From the NCBI GenBank assembly GCA_028822745.1, contig JAPKCZ010000139.1, positions 1 to 6,106 on the forward strand: 6,106 nt of DNA, in the 5' to 3' direction. The position numbers were made by a program, and so were the translations under genes. Of the stretch, positions 6,039-6,106 are shown piece after piece. The stretch is from Kiritimatiellia bacterium (GTDB lineage Bacteria; Verrucomicrobiota; Kiritimatiellia; UBA8416; JAIOPI01). The notes beneath the pieces are model-generated. The model was not told the DNA's origin. It worked only from the letters and a program-made list of their open reading frames with translations, and searched no databases. Each line of letters starts with the position of its first letter. Positions within the stretch are counted from its first letter, which is position 1.

Positions 6039-6106
6039 ATGTACCGTTTCGACAATTCGGACGGTACTGACGTCACTCTGCACGATTTCGCGACGAAACG
6101 ACCGGG
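6039..6106 (+). CDS. Possible start of a further gene (runs off window)
   Basis: ATG 6039, 20 bases after the dciA stop, opens a frame that stays open to the window end and would begin MYRFDNSDGTDVTLHDF. Only about 22 residues are visible and none is recognisable. There is no Shine-Dalgarno site, and the ATG abuts an inverted repeat. A second + frame is also open to the end, so this is weakly supported. Confidence 0.25.
   Translation, partial: MYRFDNSDGTDVTLHDFATKRP
6041..6067. repeat. Inverted repeat downstream of dciA
   Basis: GTACCGT (6041-6047) and ACGGTAC (6061-6067) form a perfect 7-base-pair stem with a 13-base loop, extendable by two G-U pairs in RNA. No T-run follows, so it does not look like a standard intrinsic terminator. 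It could be an operator, a weak hairpin or chance. Confidence 0.35.

Noticed and set aside
6068..6075. TGACGTCA palindrome as a transcription-factor site
   Set aside because: An eight-base palindrome alone is not evidence of a bacterial operator; mentioned only with the neighbouring repeats.

Overview
The window reads as a compact, single-strand housekeeping gene cluster from a moderately GC-rich bacterium. Every supported gene is on the + strand. In order they are: purD (5' end outside the window), purE, a secreted S41-peptidase-like protein, a Sua5/YwlC-type threonylcarbamoyl-AMP synthase, a low-molecular-weight protein phosphatase, one long gene that joins ribose-5-phosphate isomerase B to serine hydroxymethyltransferase, and a DciA (DUF721) protein. 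Gaps are 47, 1, 38, -4 (overlap), 13-14 and 16 bases. I see no convincing terminator or internal promoter, so co-transcription is likely. The taxon cannot be fixed from the sequence. The weak use of Shine-Dalgarno sites, the A-rich leader before purE and the fused enzyme would fit a PVC-group bacterium (Verrucomicrobia/Kiritimatiellae/Lentisphaerae), but this is a guess.

Bases 1-1753 hold two enzymes of de novo purine synthesis: PurD, which attaches glycine to phosphoribosylamine, and PurE class I, the N5-CAIR mutase. They are separated by a striking A-rich, T-poor leader. Bases 1755-2768 encode an exported protein with the outline of an S41 (C-terminal processing) peptidase core. The serine and lysine of its catalytic dyad are replaced, at the correct spacing, by glycine and aspartate, so it is probably not a protease.

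Bases 2807-5600 keep the gene order ywlC - ywlE - rpiB(ywlF) - glyA known from Bacillus subtilis (without ywlD and ywlG), with the last two merged into one 560-residue polypeptide. Both halves retain their catalytic residues. The fusion would make ribose 5-phosphate (precursor of PRPP), glycine (the PurD substrate) and one-carbon units, all inputs to purine synthesis, so the metabolic genes of the window converge on one pathway.

Bases 5617-6018 encode DciA, the probable replicative-helicase loader. The last 88 bases contain a short tandem repeat, an inverted repeat and possibly the start of another gene. The points most worth following are the RpiB-SHMT fusion and the apparently dead S41 protein. 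Nothing else suggests a defence system, mobile element or other unknown multi-gene system.
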